From the NCBI GenBank assembly GCA_003254885.1, contig QANT01008901.1:1-64000 (forward strand): a stretch of DNA of 64,000 nt, given 5' to 3'. The stretch comes from Purshia tridentata. Its lineage: Eukaryota > Streptophyta > Magnoliopsida > Rosales > Rosaceae. Position numbers and translations under genes: made by a program. The notes under the pieces are model-generated. The model searched no databases, was not told where the DNA came from, and saw only the letters and a program-made list of their open reading frames with translations. Shown piece after piece: positions 12,528 through 23,372 of this stretch (position 1 is its first letter; every line of letters starts with the position of its first letter).

Positions 12528-13723
12528 TGTTAGTGTAATTTTTGTAATTGGCGATTTCCTGTAGACAAAACTCATATGGTTGTAAGCATTAGTTTAGTAT
12601 GTCAAGTTGATTCTCAAGTACACGTTCAAAGTAATTATCCTCAAAGTATGTCTCGGTGTTCAAATTCCTTTAGGATCAAGGTAAGTTGACTTAGAAACCT
12701 TGCATACATCATAGGTGATTGGAATCTCATTCATATGCTTTTAAAAGTGTTTTGAAAAAGTTCAAAAAGGTGTTGTCGATCCGTAGGATCGGTCCTACAC
12801 CTGGTAGGATCGATCCCACAGTGGCCTTTTTTGTTTTCTGAAAAATTGCCCAGAGGACCGGTCTTCCCAATGGTGGGATCGGTCCTCCAGAGAGGTCCTC
12901 GGTTTTCGCTTTCAAAGGATCAGTCCTATACTTTTGAGGACCGGTCCTACGCGTGAGGGTGTGCGTTTTTATGTTTTAAATTCTAGTTTTTCAAGGTTTT
13001 AAAGAGCTCTATTGGGTCCCAATCTCTTTCTTAATTGGTTAAATCTTGTTTCCTAGTTTCTAAATGTCTGTCTTCTATATATAATCTCTCTTAATCCTTG
13101 TTTCGTTTTGCTCACACATTATACACTTTGAGAGATTGCATTCTAGGTTTTTATTGTTAGTGTGAGGCTGTGATATGAACTAGGGTTGCATAAACACATC
13201 ATATAAACTAGTTCATGGTGCTTTTAAAATAGATGGCATAATAAATTGTTCCTTGTTAAATTTATTTATGTTATCATCCATCATTCATTCATCCTTCATA
13301 ATTGTTCGAACTTGAGCATCGAGGATGAGGCTGGTTCGTGTGCTCTTGTTAGCAGGATGTTAGTGAGAAGGTCTCCTTGCAATTCCAGTGGTTGAAGTGC
13401 AGCATGTGGCATGAGGCCAGTGTATTTGTTTAGAAGAAGTCTAGATTAGGTTTGGATCGAGTCACTGGCTGTTGTACTTCAATTTTTCATAGTGGATTGT
13501 TTTTCTCTAGACTAGGTCCCGCGGTTTTTCTCAAGTGTGGGTTTTTCACATCAACATTTTCTATGTGTTCTTGTGTGCTTGTTTATTTGTTTATTAGGTT
13601 GACTTGTTTTTTAATCCGCTGCCTAATAATCAACTTGGTAATTTTTTTAAAATTTGGATTTTTGTTCGAAAAGCCTATTCACCCCCCTTTTAGGCTTATT
13701 TGGGATCAATTTAGGAAATTTCA
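12528..13723 (+). repeat. Sirevirus 5' LTR
   Basis: Starts TGTTAGTG and ends AAATTTCA; 1196 bp. It carries three pairs of 10-bp palindromes at 12786-12947, a TATA-like TATATATAA near 13077, and a downstream region matched closely by the 3' LTR. The primer-binding site lies two bases beyond its end. Confidence 0.88.
12786..12947. promoter_or_regulatory. Three palindrome pairs with 21-bp spacing (5' LTR)
   Basis: GGATCGGTCC (12786) pairs with GGATCGATCC (12807), GGACCGGTCT (12855) with GGATCGGTCC (12876), and GGATCAGTCC (12917) with GGACCGGTCC (12938). In every pair the starts are 21 bases apart, with an 11-base spacer of unconserved sequence. They lie about 130-290 bases before the TATA-like motif, as expected of an LTR enhancer. 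Conserved palindromes in Sirevirus LTRs are known in other plants; a binding role here is inference. Confidence 0.7.
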
Positions 13724-13725
13724 AT

Positions 13726-13737
13726 TGGTATCAGAGA
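13726..13737 (+). other. Sirevirus primer-binding site (initiator Met tRNA)
   Basis: TGGTATCAGAG matches the complement of the 3' end of plant initiator methionine tRNA, the primer used by Copia elements. It starts two bases after the 5' LTR end. Confidence 0.85.
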
Positions 13738-13783
13738 GGGTCACTAGATTCACTTAGTGAGGTCCTAAATTAGATCCTTAAGC

Positions 13784-15580
13784 ATGGATTGTGCGAGCGG
13801 TTCCATTGTTCATCCTCCTTTGTTTGATGGTAATAATTATGCGGCTTGGAAAGCTAAGATGAGACCCTTTCTTTGGGCTCTTGATGATTGTGTGTGGCAC
13901 ACAACTATGTATGGTTGGACTCCTCCAGTTGCCACAGATTCAAAAGGACAGGAAACTCCTAAGACTTTTGAAGAATGGACTCCTGCTGAAAACTTCATAG
14001 TACTAATAATCACAAAGGCTTGAATGCGATTTTCACAACCGTAACCTCTGATCAATTTAAGCATATTTCACACTGTGAGACTTCTAGGGAAGCTTGGGAT
14101 ATTTTACAAATTACACATGAGGGAACAACTTATGTCATAGAGCCAAAATTGCAAATGTTAACTACTCAATTTGAAAATATTAAAATGCTTAAGGATGAAA
14201 AATTTTCTGATTTTTATACTAGGTTGAGTGATATAGTGAATTCTTGTTATAACCTAGGTGATAGGATTCCTGAGCATAGAGTGGTGAAAAAGGTACTTAG
14301 GTCTCTTCCTTCTAGTTTTCATGCTAAAGTAACTGCCATAGAAGAAGTTAAAAATTTGAACACTCTAAGAATTGAAGATCTAATAAGGTCACTAAAAACC
14401 TTTGAAATGCAATTCCCTGAATCCAAAAAGGTAAAAAGTGTAGCTCTAAAAACTGTGGATGAATCAGAAAAAGAAAAAGAATTTGAACACGAACCTGATC
14501 CTGATGCCCCAATAACTGCTAAAGATCTTACCTTGTTTGCTAAACAGTTTAAGAAATTCTTTAAAAAGGGAAATTTTAGTAATAAGAAATTTGGGCAAAA
14601 ATATTTTAGTAAGTCAAACTATAGGGATGGAAAAAGGGAAAAATCTTTTAAAAAATCTTCTAGGTTGGCTGAAAAGGGTAGTTCAAAGAAAAGTGTTTAG
14701 TGTTTTGCTTGTCAAGGTTATGGTCATTATGCTTCTGATTGTGCTAATACTAGGATGAATAAGAATAAGGAGAAAAGTAAGGCTATGAATGCTACTTGGA
14801 GTGGTACTGAGTCTGAGTCTGAATTTGATAGTTCATCTGATGATGGTCCTAACAATTTTGGTTTTGTAGCTAAATTAGATGAAGAGAGTGCACATGCTTT
14901 AGAAACTTAAAGTGAGAGTGAGAATGAGAGTCTGGGTGATGATATGGCCAATGAAGATTTTAAACAGGCTTTTAAAGATTTGTATTCTCAATCTTATCAA
15001 ATTAAGAAAGAGAATGTGGTTGTGTCTAATAAATTGGAAAAGATAAAAAATGAACTATTTGTGTGTAAAAAAAAAAATGAAACTTTTGTGGTTGAGAGTC
15101 AAACTGAAAAGAAACAATTGTTAGACAAAATAAATTTTCTTGAGATAAATTGTGATGAGCAGGTTAAACTCATTAATTTCCTTAGAGCTAAGAAGGTAAG
15201 ACTAGAGCAAGAACTTGAAGAGATAAAAGTTAAAGTCACAGGGCTTTCAATAAGTGCTGATAAAATAGATAAGATGCTTAACATGGGAAAGAATTCAGGT
15301 GATAAGAAAGTGTTAGGTTTTAAAGGTTTGGAGTCTAACACTTGTACTTCAGTAACAAAATTTGTCAAAGCGTCTGAACCTTCACCTTCTTTATCCTCGT
15401 TCCTAAGTCATCTTCTGTGTCTAAGTTTATTCCTATTTGTCGTAATTGTGGTAGGTTAGGTCACATTAGGCCTAGGTGTAATTTTCTTAGGAAAAACACT
15501 AGGAATTCTCTTGTGTCTATAGCCCATCAAGGTAAGAGTTCTCTTCAAGGTCAAGTTCAAGCTCTTCTTAGTAAAGTAAA
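13784..15580 (+). pseudogene. Sirevirus gag
   Basis: Begins at the ATG at 13784 (MDCASGSIVHPPLFDGNNYA), a start typical of Copia gag where an aromatic-rich 'FDGNNYAAWKAKM' box binds the capsid core. A UBN2-like helical region follows at about 14020-14440. A zinc knuckle (CFACQGYGHYASDC, near 14701) comes next, then a Glu/Lys-rich coiled coil (about 14944-15260), then a second knuckle (CRNCGRLGHIRPRC, near 15438). Two knuckles separated by a coiled coil fit the long gag of Sireviruses. Broken. Confidence 0.8.
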
Positions 15581-15584
15581 TTGA

Positions 15585-18500
15585 GTGTCTAAATTGATTT
15601 CTTTTTCTACTCCTAAACAGGTTTGGAGAAGAAAAGAAAATCAAAATTGTTTGGTTGTGTTTGCTGCTCTTGCTGCTTATGATTCTTTTCTTTGGTATTT
15701 TGATAGTGGTTGTTCTAGACACATGACTGGTGATAAAAGCTTATTTACCTCTTTTGCTGAAGATAAAAGTTGTGGGTTTGTGACTTTTGGTGATAGTAGT
15801 AAATCTAGAGTGCTTGGTAGAGGTTCTATTACTGCTCCTGGTATTGCTAAATTAGATAATGTGATATATGTTGAAAATCTGAAATCTAATCTAATTAGCA
15901 TTAGCCAAATGTGTGATGAAAATAAATGCCATGTTAGTTTTACACAAGATAAGTGCAATGTGATTGATGTAGCAGGTAAGATTGTGTTAAGTGGTGTCAA
16001 ATCTAAAGATAATTTATATTGTATTAATGCTGATGTTTTCTCTGATTCTAAAGTGTGCAATAAAGCTTGTGATAATACCCTTTCTCTTTGGCATCAAAGT
16101 TTAGGTCACATAAATTTTATAGAATTTGCACAGTTGTCTAAAAAAGAAATTGTTAGAGGTTTACCTAAATTGGAGCAAAAAAATCATGGTGTATGTGGTC
16201 CTTGTCAAATTGGTAAACAAATTAAGAGTTCTCATAAGAAACTCAATGCCATGACTACTTCTAAAGTGTTGGATCTTGTTCACATGGATTTAATTGGTCC
16301 AATGTAAACTTTGAGTTTTGGTGGGAAAAGGTATGTGCTTGTTATGGTTGATGATTTTTTTAGATTCACTTGGGTTGCCTTTTTACTTGAAAAATCTGAT
16401 GCTTTTGTTAATTTTCGTGCTATTTGTAATAGAATTCAAAATGAAAAAAATATGAATATTACTTGCATTGTTAGAATTAGGAGTGACCATGGTGGAGAGT
16501 TTGAGAATACTTTGTTTACTGAATTTTGTGATTTGAATGGTATTACACATGAATTTTCCGCACCTTACACTCCACAACAAAATGGAATTGTTGAGAGGAA
16601 GAACAGGGTTCTCATAAAGATGGCCCATGTTATGTTGCATAGCAAGAATCTTGCTAAGCACTTTTGGGCTGAGGAAATTAACACCACATTCTACATTGTC
16701 AATAGGATTTATCTTAGGCATGGTACTAACAAAACTCCATATGAGATTTGGAAAGGTAAGAAACCAAATATCAAATACTTCAAGGTGTTTGGTAGTACTT
16801 GCTATATCCTAAGGAATAGAGAGCACTTAGGCAAGTTTGATGCTCATAGTGATGAAGGTGTCTTCCTAGGGTATTCCTTCACAATTCGAGCCTATAGGGT
16901 CTTCAATAAGAGAACTAGAGATGTCATAGAGTCTATCAATGTCACCATTGATGATGCTAGTGAACCTTCAGGTGCTATATGTGACTATGATGATGTCTTC
17001 ATCAAAGGAGATGATAGTATTGCTATTGAACCTAAGAATAAGGAGGTTGTTGAGGATGTGGAAGTGTCAATTCTCACCGGTGAGTTAAGTCAGTCTAGGG
17101 ACCCATTTGCTTAGGTCCAAAAGAATCATCCATCTAGTGAGATTTTAGGGAATTTAGATGATCCAGTAAAAACTAGAAAGCAATTAATTGATGAGGTGAG
17201 TCATGTGTGTTATGTGTCTAAGATTGAACCAAAAAATGTGAAGGAGGCACTAGGAGATGATGATTGGATTATAGCCATGGAGGAGGAGCTGAATCAATTC
17301 ACTAGGAATGATGTGTGGTATTTAGTTCCTAGGCCAAAAGATATTAATGTAATTGGCACTATATAGATTTTCAAAATAAAACATATGAGTTGGTGTGATT
17401 GTAAGGAATAAGGCTAGATTAGTGGCTCAAGGGTATACTCAGATTAAGGGAATAGATTTTGACGAAACCTTTGCCCTGGTTGCAAGGATGGAGTCAGTTA
17501 GAATTCTCTTAGCTATTGCTTGTCACCTTAAATTTAAATTGCATTAAATGGATGTCAAGAGTGCCTTTTTGAATGGTATTCTTCAAGAGGAAGTTTATGT
17601 TGAACAACCTAAAGGGTTTGAGGACCCACATCATCCAAACCATGTTTTAGACTTAAGAAAGCTCTTTATGGTCTGAAACAGGCTCCTAGAGCCTGGTATG
17701 AGAGACTATCTTTGTACTTGATTGATAAAGGATATACTAGAGGATCGGTTGATAAAACCTTGTTCTTTTAGAAAGTGAAAGGTGATTTAATAATTGCTTA
17801 GGTATATGTTGATGATATTGTGTTTGGGTCTACTTCTCTAAAATATGTCAAGAACTTCACTGAGATGATGAGTAGTGAGTTTGAAATGAGTATGGTGGGT
17901 GAGTTGAATTACTTTCTAGGTCTTCAAGTCTGTCAATTGAGTGATGGTATCTTCATCTCTTAGTCTAAGTATGCTAAAGACTTAGTTAAACGATTTCGAC
18001 TAGATTCCTCCAAGGAGGTTCAAAATCCCATGAGTACTTCCACCAAAATCTCTAAAGATCGTAATGGAATAAGTGTAGATCAAACTGAGTATAGAAGTAT
18101 GATAGGTAGTTTGCTTTACCTGTGTACTGCTGGTAGGTCTGATATCACTTTCAGTGTTGGTGTTTGTGCTCGTTTTCAATCTGATCCTAAAGAGTCTCAT
18201 AAGCATGCTGTTAAACGTATTATTCGTTATGTTAATGATACTCTTGATTATGGTATTTGGTATTCCTTTGATACAAATGTTGAATTGTCTGGATATTCTG
18301 ATGCTGATTGGGAAGGTAATGCTGATGATCAAAAAGTACATCGGGCAGTTGCTTTTACGTAGGCAATAACCTTGTTTCGTGGCATAGCAAAAAGCAAAAT
18401 TGTGTTTCCTTATCTACTGCTGAAGTTGAGTATATAGCAGCTAGTAGTTGCTGTACTCAGTTACTTTGGATGAAACAAATGATTTGTGATTATGGATTTG

Positions 18501-18690
18501 AGCATGCTACTTTTGTTGTATATTGTGATAATATGAGTGCTATTAATATTGCTAAAAATCCTGTTCAACACTCTCGCACAAAACACATTGACATTCATCA
18601 CCACTTTATTCATAACTTAGTTGAAGATCATACATTGATCATTGAGTTTGTTAATTCTGAAAATTAGCTTGCCGCTCTCTTCAGTAAACC
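15585..18690 (+). pseudogene. Sirevirus pol: protease, integrase, RT, RNase H
   Basis: Protease shows WYFDSGCSRHMTGD near 15690. Integrase shows LWHQSLGHINF with its Cys pair near 16085-16210, then the core phrases YVLVMVDDF and PYTPQQNGIVERKN (about 16330-16610). Reverse transcriptase shows [19 protein letters not shown] near 17560 and YVDDIVFGS near 17807. RNase H shows DADWEG near 18300 and SLSTAEVEYIA near 18410. Domain order PR-INT-RT-RH is Ty1/Copia. Broken in several places. Confidence 0.88.
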
Positions 18691-18739
18691 TCTAGACAAC
18701 CTAAGGTTTGAATCTCTTCAGAAGTCCATTGGTGTCTGT

Positions 18740-20509
18740 GCTATTAACTGAAACTCTCTCTCACTTATGTATCTATCATATCATTGTGTGCTTCATATAG
18801 ATTAGTTGCATTTGCATACATTAGCTTATCTTCAAATAAATAAATAAATAAATAAATAAAAAGGCATCTCATGCATTTCATGCATAGAACTTGCGATGAG
18901 TAATTGAGTCTTAGTACTTTTGATATCATGACATGGTTTTTGGGCATTTGGTTAAGTCAAGTGGGTTCTCTATTTCGTTTGCATCTTTTGTTAATTTTGT
19001 CTTTCTAACAGTACTTAGAAGCTTATGATTCTTTTCATTTACTTCTTCAGATCATATTTGTGTTTATTTTGGTCACAACACTGAATTGATGGACAATCTC
19101 TGCTTTATTATCTGCATCTCATGTTTAAATTTATAAAAAATAAAAAAATGGAGAGGGTTGCCTAAGGTTTAGAGTGAAGCCGTCAACGGGTCAAAACATG
19201 TTTGCTTGCCTCACGTGGAAAAGGCTACCTTCTCCTTAGTGCATTAGCTTTCATTAATGTTTTCCACTCAAAAAAAAAAAAAGCAAAAAAAGGGGGAATT
19301 TGTGTGCATTGCATTCTGTTTTACAATTTTGTTTTCTCGTTGCCCATCTTCTTCGGTTGTTTCTAAAATCAAGGCTTATTGTTCTAACTTAATTTCATGA
19401 CTTGTGTCATGCGTTCTCTTTGGAATCTGGTTTGATTTAATTATCTCTAGATGCATTCTCTTTTGGATTGACACATTTGACTTTGCTTGTGTCTAAAATT
19501 ATTTTATGTCATCTTCAGCCCTCATGATTCCTTATTCTCTCTTGTTCTTCACTTTTGTCATGCATTTTATATTGTTTGCTTTGCATTTTGCATATGGCAT
19601 GTGTTTAAAGGGAGTTTCTAGTCAACTTTTGGGCATTTTTTTCTTTGGATTCAATTTTTCTGTCCAAAGGACCGATCTTCTCCCTTGGAGGACCGGTCCC
19701 ACAGAATGAAGAATTTTTTTTGGTCCCACAGAAGCTCCGTTTTTTTTGCGCCCCAAAGGACCGATCCTCTACCAAAGAGGACCGGTCCCACTGAGTATTT
19801 TTCACATCACTTCTCTAGAGGACCGATCCTCTCATTTGGAGGACCGGTCCTACACGGGTTTCAGTTTTAAAAAAAAAAAAAATTTCTTCTTTTCTTATCC
19901 TTTGCACGTGATTCCCTTTCCCTTTTGGGATTTTTTCCTTATCTTTCAGCTGCTCTCTCTCCTTCTTTCACTTTTATTTCCTTCACTTCTTTTTCTTTCC
20001 CAAAACCCATCCAAACACTCTAAACACCCATATTCCTCTTCTCTCAATCTCATGTTAAATCCCTCAAATCTCTTCAATTTCTCTTCTTTTCTTCAATTTT
20101 CGGCACCTTCGGATCTTTACCCATTAGTTTTTGTTGTGATTTGTTGTGTTTTTTGGTGTTCATCTCTTCTAGGGCTCCAAAAAGGTATGGTTTTTGTTTT
20201 CTCCGAATTTCTCTTGATTTTCTTTCAATTTCTTGTCCCTTTTTGTTTATCTAACTTGGGTTTGTTGTTTTTAGTGGTGTTATTCAATTTCTCTTCTTTG
20301 GTGTGTGGTTGTGTGGCTCCTTTGGTGATTTTGGCTTGGTGGCTCTTGCTTGGGTATGTTACTTTGTGCTTATTTCTCTTAATCTCTCTCTTTTTGTGAT
20401 CTTTGATTTCTTATTTTGTTAATTTGGTATCTTGGATTGCTTGTTATCTTTTTGCTGTGTTGCTTTTGTCTTTGGTTGCTGCTTGGTTAGTTCTTTAGTT
20501 GTGTAGCTA
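18740..20509 (+). other. Sirevirus non-coding segment between pol and extra ORF
   Basis: About 1.8 kb with no convincing coding sequence. It contains an AAAT-type microsatellite (18836-18862), a polypurine tract (AAAAAAAGGGGGAA, about 19285-19297), a palindrome array at 19669-19850, and pyrimidine-rich DNA to about 20100. The open frame at 19746-20399 is very Phe/Leu/Ser-rich and looks like chance reading through the pyrimidine tract. Confidence 0.6.
19669..19850. promoter_or_regulatory. Three palindrome pairs with 21-bp spacing (internal)
   Basis: GGACCGATCT (19669) pairs with GGACCGGTCC (19690), GGACCGATCC (19758) with GGACCGGTCC (19779), and GGACCGATCC (19820) with GGACCGGTCC (19841). All three show the 21-base offset seen in the LTRs. 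The order is constant: the GATC-centred form comes first and the CCGG-centred form second. The array lies outside the LTRs, some 660 bases before the extra ORF. Confidence 0.7.
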
Positions 20510-21607
20510 TGGCTTCTAAGAAACGTCGTTCTCAGGGGAGAGGGTTCCTCACTTCCTTTTAAACAATTCATAAATTCTGAGAGGGAAACTCATTATAACC
20601 ATTTTCTTAAGGGCAAAACTATAATTTATGAGCGAGCTTTCTTTTTTCGTGATCTCTCTGCTAATTTTATCGCTCTCATAGAGTCTAGGGGTTGGAAAGA
20701 GTTTGTGTCTCACTATGAAAATTTTGTAGAGGCTATTGTTCGGGAGTTTAATGCCAACTTCCCTCCAAATTTTCGTGAATCCCCCTCTTCCCATATATAT
20801 CTTCGTGGTAAGCGTCTCTTGTTTGACCCCGATGAGATAAGAGATTTGTGTCATCTTCCACCATCTTCCTTGTCAGACTACAACAATTTCAAGGCTCAGG
20901 TTTCTCCACTGTCTAAGGAGCAGCTATTTTCTATCATGTACACTACTGAGGGATATGTTCCTTCTCCTGGTGAGTGTCTGTCTAGTGGTCTTATGCCTCC
21001 TTTGTACTGGCTTCTATTTCTGTTAGTTCGATCTAAGATCTATCCTACTTCTCAGAAATCTCCTCTTACGAATGATGCCTGTCGGTTGTTAATTGCAATG
21101 ACCACTCCCTCTATTCTTGTTCCTTTAGCTGAGTTGATCTTTTATAGGATCATTGAGTGTGGGGTTTTGTCCCACAAATTGAGCACTGGCTTGGTTTTCC
21201 CTATTTTGATTACTATGCTTCCTGCCAAGCACAATGTGCCCCTACTGCTGTCGGATGAGTATTATTCACCCGATCTTCATGTGGATATCACTATCCTTCA
21301 CAGGAGTCAGTCTGCTGCTCAGTTCAGACCTCCTCAAGCTATGTCTAGTTTTGAACCATTAGATCCTCCTGAACCATCTATTTCTTCCACTTTCGGTACC
21401 AGTGGTGGTCTTGATAATGCTTCTTTGATGACATATCTTCAATCGAAGTTTGCCAGCCTTCATGCTCGGTTTGATGATCTTCAAGACATTCATACAAAGG
21501 TGGACGATCTTCAAGAGACTACCTCTGATATCCAGCAACGCGTGAACCATTTTCCCTATTGGTATTTGTGTGTGGTGTGTCTCATTTTGTCCCTTTGGCT
21601 TTCTTAG
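20510..21607 (+). pseudogene. Sirevirus extra 3' ORF, 'putative plant transposon protein' type
   Basis: Starts near an ATG at 20510 (MASKKRRSQGRG) and is open from 20705 to 21607. The phrases FFRDLSANFIALIESRGWKE and HYENFVEAIVREFNANFPPN, followed by a 'RGKRLLFDPDEIRDLCHLP' stretch, match the plant 'putative plant transposon protein' domain (Pfam PF20167, from memory). The C-terminal part has a short heptad-like region (DDLQDIHTKVDDLQ) and a hydrophobic end. It occupies the place where Sireviruses carry an envelope-like ORF; I see no clear envelope hallmark. Broken near its start. Confidence 0.65.
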
Positions 21608-21609
21608 CC

Positions 21610-21621
21610 AAAAAGGGGGAG
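21610..21621 (+). other. Sirevirus polypurine tract
   Basis: AAAAAGGGGGAG immediately before the 3' LTR (TG at 21623). A similar tract lies at 19285-19297; repeated polypurine tracts are a known Sirevirus trait. Confidence 0.8.
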
Positions 21622-21622
21622 A

Positions 21623-22723
21623 TGTACGCATTCAAAGTAATTATCCTCAAAGCATGTCTCAGTGTTCAAATTCCTTTAGGATCAAGGTAAGTTGACTTAG
21701 AAACCTTGCATGCATCATGGGTGGTAAGAATCTCATTCATATGATTTTAAAAGTGTTTTGAAAAAGCTCAAAAGGGTGTTGTTGATAGGTGTTGTCGATC
21801 TGTAGGATCGGTCCTACACCTGGTAGGATCGATCCCACAGTGGCCTTTTTTGTTTTCTGAAAAATTGCCCAGAGGACTGGTCCTCCTAGTGGTGGAATCA
21901 GTCCTCTAGAGAGGTCCTCGGTTTTGCTTTCAGAGGACCGGTCCTACGAGTGAGGGTGTGCGTTTTTGTGTTTTAAATTCTAGTTTTTCAAGGTTTTAAA
22001 GAGCCCTATTGGGTCCCAATCTCTTTCATAATTGGTTAAATCTTGTTTCCTAGTTTCTAAAGGTTTTTCTTTTATATATAATCTTTCTTAATCCTTGTTT
22101 AGTTTTGCTCACACATTATACACTTTGAGAGATTGAATTATAAGTTTTTATTGTTAGTGTGAGGTTGTGATATGAACTAGGGTTGCATAAACACATCATA
22201 TAGACTAGTTCATGGTGCTTTTAAAATAGATAGCATAATAAATTGTTCCTTGTTAAATTTATTTATGCTATCATCCATCATTCATTCATCCTTCATAATT
22301 GTTCGAATTTGATCAGCATCGAGGACAAGGCTGGGTTCATGAGCTCTTGCAAGTAGGATATTGGTGAGAAGGTCTCCTTGCAATTCTAGTGGTTGAAGTG
22401 CAGCGTGTGGCGTGAGGTCAGTGTATCTGTCTAGAAGAAGTCTAGATTAGTTTTGGATAGAGTCACTGGTTGTTGTACTCAATTTTTCATAGTGGATTGT
22501 TTTTCTTTGAACTAAGTCCCACGATTTTTCCCAAGAGTGGGTTTTCCGCGTCAACATTTTCTGTGTATTCTTGTGTGCTTGTTTATTGGTTTATCAGCTT
22601 AACTTGTTTTTTAATCCGCTTCCTAATAATCAACTTGGTAATTTTTTTAAAATTTGGATTTTTGTTCGAAAAACCTATTCACCCCGCCTTTAGCCTAATT
22701 TGGGATCAATTTGGGAAATTTCA
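21623..22723 (+). repeat. Sirevirus 3' LTR
   Basis: Matches most of the 5' LTR with scattered differences and ends AAATTTCA at 22723; 1101 bp. It retains two complete palindrome pairs (21805/21826 and 21874/21895) and one further copy at 21935. It is followed by the target-duplication-like GGAGA. Confidence 0.85.
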
Positions 22724-22728
22724 GGAGA

Positions 22729-23065
22729 ACGGGTCCTCTGGGCCACTTATCAGAAAATTGAGCCTCGTTACTCTTGAATCGATCCTACTAGGTGTAGGAC
22801 TGATCGTACAAATTGATAACCCATTTTTAAAACCTTTTTAAAACACTTTTAAATGCATATGAACAAGATTCTAACCACCTATGATGCATGCAAGGTTTCT
22901 AAGTCAACTTACCTTAATCCTAAATGAATTTGAACACTGAGACAAGCTTTGAGGATAATTACTTTGAACGCATACTTGAGAATTAACTTGACAAACTAAA
23001 CTAATGCTTACAACCATATGAGTTTTGTCTAAAGGAAATTGCCAATTACAAAAATTACAGTTACA
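22729..23065 (-). mobile_element. Reverse-orientation Sirevirus solo LTR, 5' portion
   Basis: Reverse complement of the first part of the Sirevirus LTR; compare 22990-23060 with 12530-12620. It ends TTACAGTTACA, the complement of an LTR start TGTAACTG. It contains a palindrome pair (GAATCGATCC at 22776, GGACTGATCG at 22797), again 21 bases apart. Confidence 0.85.
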
Positions 23066-23372
23066 ATCCCCTCAGAGACTTTGCAGGTATTTAATTGAAA
23101 GTTAGTACGGAGCTGATCAGAAGTAGTCTTTGTGATTAAGCATGAACTGGATTAGATGTTGATTTTGATTTGAGTCGAGAACAATGTAAAGTACAGGAGA
23201 ATGACTGAATTTGTAAATAAGCTTTAATTCATTTATAATAAAAAGTTTTGTTTTATTTATTTTATCTTTCATGTCACATTCTGGTTATAAAAGCTAATTG
23301 TATGATTAGAGTGTGATTCACTCCTTAATTCGGGATTTATCCTTTAATCTCAGGTTGGGGTGTGACAATCTT

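Larger units (their letters stand above)
12528..22723 (+). mobile_element. Sirevirus-clade Ty1/Copia element, near complete in layout but broken
   Basis: It has a 5' LTR (12528-13723), a primer-binding site, gag with two zinc knuckles, protease, integrase, reverse transcriptase and RNase H in Copia order, a long non-coding segment, an extra ORF, a polypurine tract and a 3' LTR (21623-22723). Near-matching 5-bp flanks, GGAGG at 12523-12527 and GGAGA at 22724-22728, support its ends. Palindrome arrays, a repeated polypurine tract and an extra 3' ORF are Sirevirus features. The reading frames are broken in many places (roughly ten or more), and the two LTRs have visibly diverged, so it is not recent, though it is the youngest layer of this nest. 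Confidence 0.9.
9725..23367 (+). mobile_element. Solo LTR B, split by nested Sirevirus insertions; 5-bp TSD
   Basis: The left part (9725-11682) starts TGAAATAACC, and the right part (about 23066-23367) ends GGGGTGTGACA. The 5-bp duplication ATCTT flanks the pair exactly (9720-9724 and 23368-23372) and lies inside the integrase of Gypsy 1. Without its insertions the LTR is about 2.26 kb. It carries a purine-rich GA tract (about 10085-10290) like that of solo LTR A and shares its 'ggaaattttctggaaatttgg' style of sequence, so A and B look like one LTR family. No internal coding region remains. Confidence 0.85.

Noticed and set aside
19746-20399. 217-codon hydrophobic plus-strand frame
   Set aside because: Phe/Leu/Ser-rich reading through a pyrimidine tract in Sirevirus non-coding DNA; no family resemblance, although it superficially looks like a membrane protein.
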